Part shown: positions 61,460-64,000 of the stretch, piece by piece | How positions within the stretch are numbered: the first letter of the stretch is position 1 | Layout of the letters: every line of letters begins with the position of its first letter | Assembly (NCBI GenBank): GCA_029465975.1 | Contig: CM055755.1 | Span: 6,762,927-6,826,926, forward strand | Direction of reading: 5' to 3' | Length of the DNA: 64,000 nucleotides | Source: Dallia pectoralis | Taxonomy: Eukaryota > Chordata > Actinopteri > Esociformes > Umbridae | The notes under the pieces: model-generated | What the model saw: only the letters and a program-made list of their open reading frames with translations | Databases searched by the model: none | Told to the model about the DNA's origin: nothing | Program-made: the position numbers and the translations under genes

Positions 61460-62590
61460 AAGCCCAGATTCAGGAATAGTATACTAATAGTAAAGCCCAG
61501 GTTCAGGATTAGTATACCAATAGTAAAGCCCAGGTTCAGGATTAGTATACCAATAGTAAAGCCCAGGTAAAGGATTAGTATACTAATAGTAAAGCCCAGG
61601 TTCAGGATTAGTATACTAATAGTAAAGCCCAGGTTCAGGATTAGTATACCAATAGTAAAGCCCAGGTTAAGGATTAGTATACCAATAGTAAAGCCCAGGT
61701 TCAGGATTAGTATACCAATAGTAAAGCCCAGGTTCTGGATTAGTATACCAATAGTAAAGCCCAGGTTCAGGACTAGTATACTAATAGTAAAGCCCAGGTT
61801 CAGGATTAGTATACCAATAGTAAAGCCCAGGTTCAGGATTAGTATACCAATAGTAAAGCCCAGGTTCAGGATTAGTATACTAATAGTAAAGCCCAGGTTC
61901 AGGATTAGTATACTAATAGTAAAGCCCAGGTTCAGGATTAGTATACCAATAGTAAAGCCCAGGTTCAGGATTAGTATACCAATAGTAAAGCCCAGGTTCA
62001 GGATTAGTATACCAATAGTAAAGCCCAGGTTCAGGATTAGTATACCAATAGTAAAGCCCAGGTTCAGGATTAGTATACCAGGATTAGTATACCAATAGTA
62101 AAGCCCAGGTTCAGGATTATTATACCAATAGTAAAGCCCAGGTTCAGGATTAGTATACCAATAGTAAAGCCCAGGTTCAGGATTAGTATACCAATAGTAA
62201 AGCCCAGGTTCAGGATTAGTATACCAATAGTAAAGCCCAGGTTCAGGATTAGTATACCAATAGTAAAGCCCAGGTTCAGGATTTGTATACCAATAGTAAA
62301 GCCCAGGTTCAGGATTAGTATACCAATAGTAAAGCCCATGTTCAGGCAGTACTCTATACTATTAGTAAAGCCCAGATCCAGGCAGTACTCTATACTAATA
62401 GTAAAGCCCAGGTTCAGGCAGTACTCTATACTAATAGTAAAGCCCAGATCCAGGCAGTACTCTATACTAATAGTAAAGCCCAGGTTCAGGCAGTACTCTA
62501 TACTAATAATAAAGCCCAGATCCAGACAGTACTCTATATTAATAGTAAAGCCCAGATCCAGGCAGTACTCTATATTAATAGTAAAGGCCA
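61460..62590. repeat. 33-bp minisatellite, about 34 copies, with a second sub-family at its right end
   Basis: The main unit contains aatagtaaagcccaggttca and ggattagtatacc. From about 62340 the second part is replaced by ggcagtactctatacta and the unit becomes about 37-38 bases. A deletion variant occurs near 62080 (ggattagtatacc doubled). The repeat lies in the ptgir intron. Confidence 0.96.
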
Positions 62591-63150
62591 TGGAATTGTT
62601 TATAGTGGTTATTAAATCATTAGGGCACTGTGGGTGTGGTGGATGGCCAATATACCTCAGATATGAGTTGTTTCCACACATCGTGTCCTTAGTCATGCCA
62701 AAGACAAGCACACTAGTGATGAGATACAATCAGAATTAGAACAGTGAGTATTTTTCATCGTACTTCGACGTATAGACGTAGACGTGCAAAAAACAAGATA
62801 ATCAGATTTCAATACAACTGGCAGTATGGCTGACGGAGAACACGGTTTTAAATATAATGGAAACCAGATCTGTTTTACAAACCGCCTGGCTTCAACCAAG
62901 TGCATGTGGTCCTAGGTGTCAGTCTCTTTTCTGTGATAAGTCTGGTTCCTCATGCGCGGTTTCTAGACTCATTGTGACATCAACACAAGCCATTTCTACC
63001 GTGGCTGAATCCAATTGAAGCAAGTAGCAAAAAATATGTATTTTCCAGGGAACTGTTGATGATCTTTTGTACGGTAGAGGTGCTGTAGGACAGAAATGTT
63101 CTCATTTACATAATTGTCATTCAGGATAGATGATCCTGTCTACTAAGAAT

Positions 63151-63189
<39 letters not shown>

Positions 63190-63953
63190 AAGGTGGGAAA
63201 TTGAAATGAGATAATGAAAAGATCATATTGATGTTGGTCATTTGTCATTATGTGTACTTAGCGGGGGATGTGTGAGTTGAGGAGGGAAGGCGACACTGAG
63301 AACGCAGGAGCGACGAGCTATACAGATGCTGCTCCGTAAATGTCTTTAAGTGCACACACCCTTTCCCTCTTACAGTCAACAGCTGTTATGACTTGTCAAG
63401 TCCGACCTCTTTACCCAAAGCATCTGCTACATGTTTTATTGCGATTTCATTTGACGGACGACAATTATTGTCAGTTATTACTACTACGTTGAGCAAAACA
63501 AACAGGGTAGGTGTGAGAGATTTCTTGTTCCAACAGAAGCAGCTCGGTAAAAACGTCGCCCGTATCAGGAGATATTTAAAATATGCTTTATGGCCTGTGG
63601 AACAAGGTGTGAAACGGGTGAAAGATATAAAAAATATGCTACTTAACAGGTTTATTAACATGTCACATAGGGTGACATAGTTCCCTTTCATTTTCCCAGG
63701 TCTATTAGCGATGTCCCCGTGACCTTTCATTTCACTTTTGATTTACGTCGCACGGGCGTAACGTGTTCGTGACACCGATTGGAACAGATAAGGCCAATGA
63801 GCGCTACATCACTTCTCTGGTGTATGACGGTTATATGTGTCTGATTTGTGTGAGAGCCGAATACTATTTATGGCCTGATGGCTTTATTGATCTTATGTTA
63901 GCTAATGTCACTGGTCATATTGTGATCTGACATTTAGTCGATCTTCTCCAAGT

Positions 63954-63955
<2 letters not shown>
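62591..63955. other. ptgir intron sequence, nothing recognised
   Basis: Unique sequence with a (CA)n tract at 63153-63188. I searched by eye for the ptgir last exon (TM7 with an F-x-x-N-P-I-L-D-P-W motif) and found none in any frame. Confidence 0.5.

Positions 63956-64000
<45 letters not shown>
63956..64000. repeat. (TG)n microsatellite running off the right edge
   Basis: A pure GT tract of at least 45 bases continues to the end of the window; its full length is unknown. Confidence 0.97.

Overview
The window is vertebrate nuclear DNA, most likely from a ray-finned fish (teleost). All genes have introns with GT-AG (once GC-AG) borders, and the spliced proteins match vertebrate families. Introns are mostly short, and the non-coding DNA carries relics typical of fish genomes: a Tc1/mariner-like element, an interspersed repeat with a GATT tail, and long CA tracts. 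The species cannot be named from sequence alone.

Five genes are supported. Each complete model closes in frame with a consistent splice phase. (1) A rhou-type atypical Rho GTPase, minus strand, 3 coding exons, 9160-14265. (2) rtn2 (reticulon 2), minus strand, 18387-30608, ten coding exons for a 497-residue long form, plus an internal first exon at 24670-24685 giving a 205-residue short form. (3) ppm1n-type PP2C phosphatase, plus strand, 32761-37354, 6 coding exons, 433 residues. (4) slc3a2-type amino-acid transporter heavy chain (4F2hc/CD98hc), plus strand, 41502-46332, 9 coding exons, 494 residues. (5) ptgir (prostacyclin receptor), plus strand, first coding exon 58331-59158, cut off by the right edge. 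rtn2 and ppm1n are divergent neighbours here as in human 19q13.32, where PTGIR also lies, so the block looks like old vertebrate synteny. The genes do not form one pathway: they concern actin/Rho signalling, ER shaping, dephosphorylation, amino-acid transport and prostanoid signalling.

Layout: 1-9159 is gene-free apart from a probable long rhou 3' UTR. 14.6-18.4 kb is intergenic and repeat-bearing. 30.6-32.8 kb is the rtn2/ppm1n divergent spacer. 37.5-41.0 kb is dominated by a 1.3 kb 21-bp array. 46.5-58.3 kb is gene-free with relics and arrays. 59.2-64.0 kb is the ptgir intron.

The outstanding property is minisatellite load. About 19 arrays with units of 10 to 105 bp cover close to 12 kb, many inside introns or next to splice sites. 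Many have units divisible by three and so create long false reading frames. The most unusual array is a 17-copy tandem repeat at 53.2-54.3 kb whose minus strand is the 5' half of a tRNA-Ala. Other points of interest are a heavy chain lacking the cysteine that links 4F2hc to its light chains, a Rho GTPase with an altered C-terminal cysteine motif, a GC-AG intron, a nested transposon, and a 36-bp hAT-like remnant with a perfect 8-bp target duplication.
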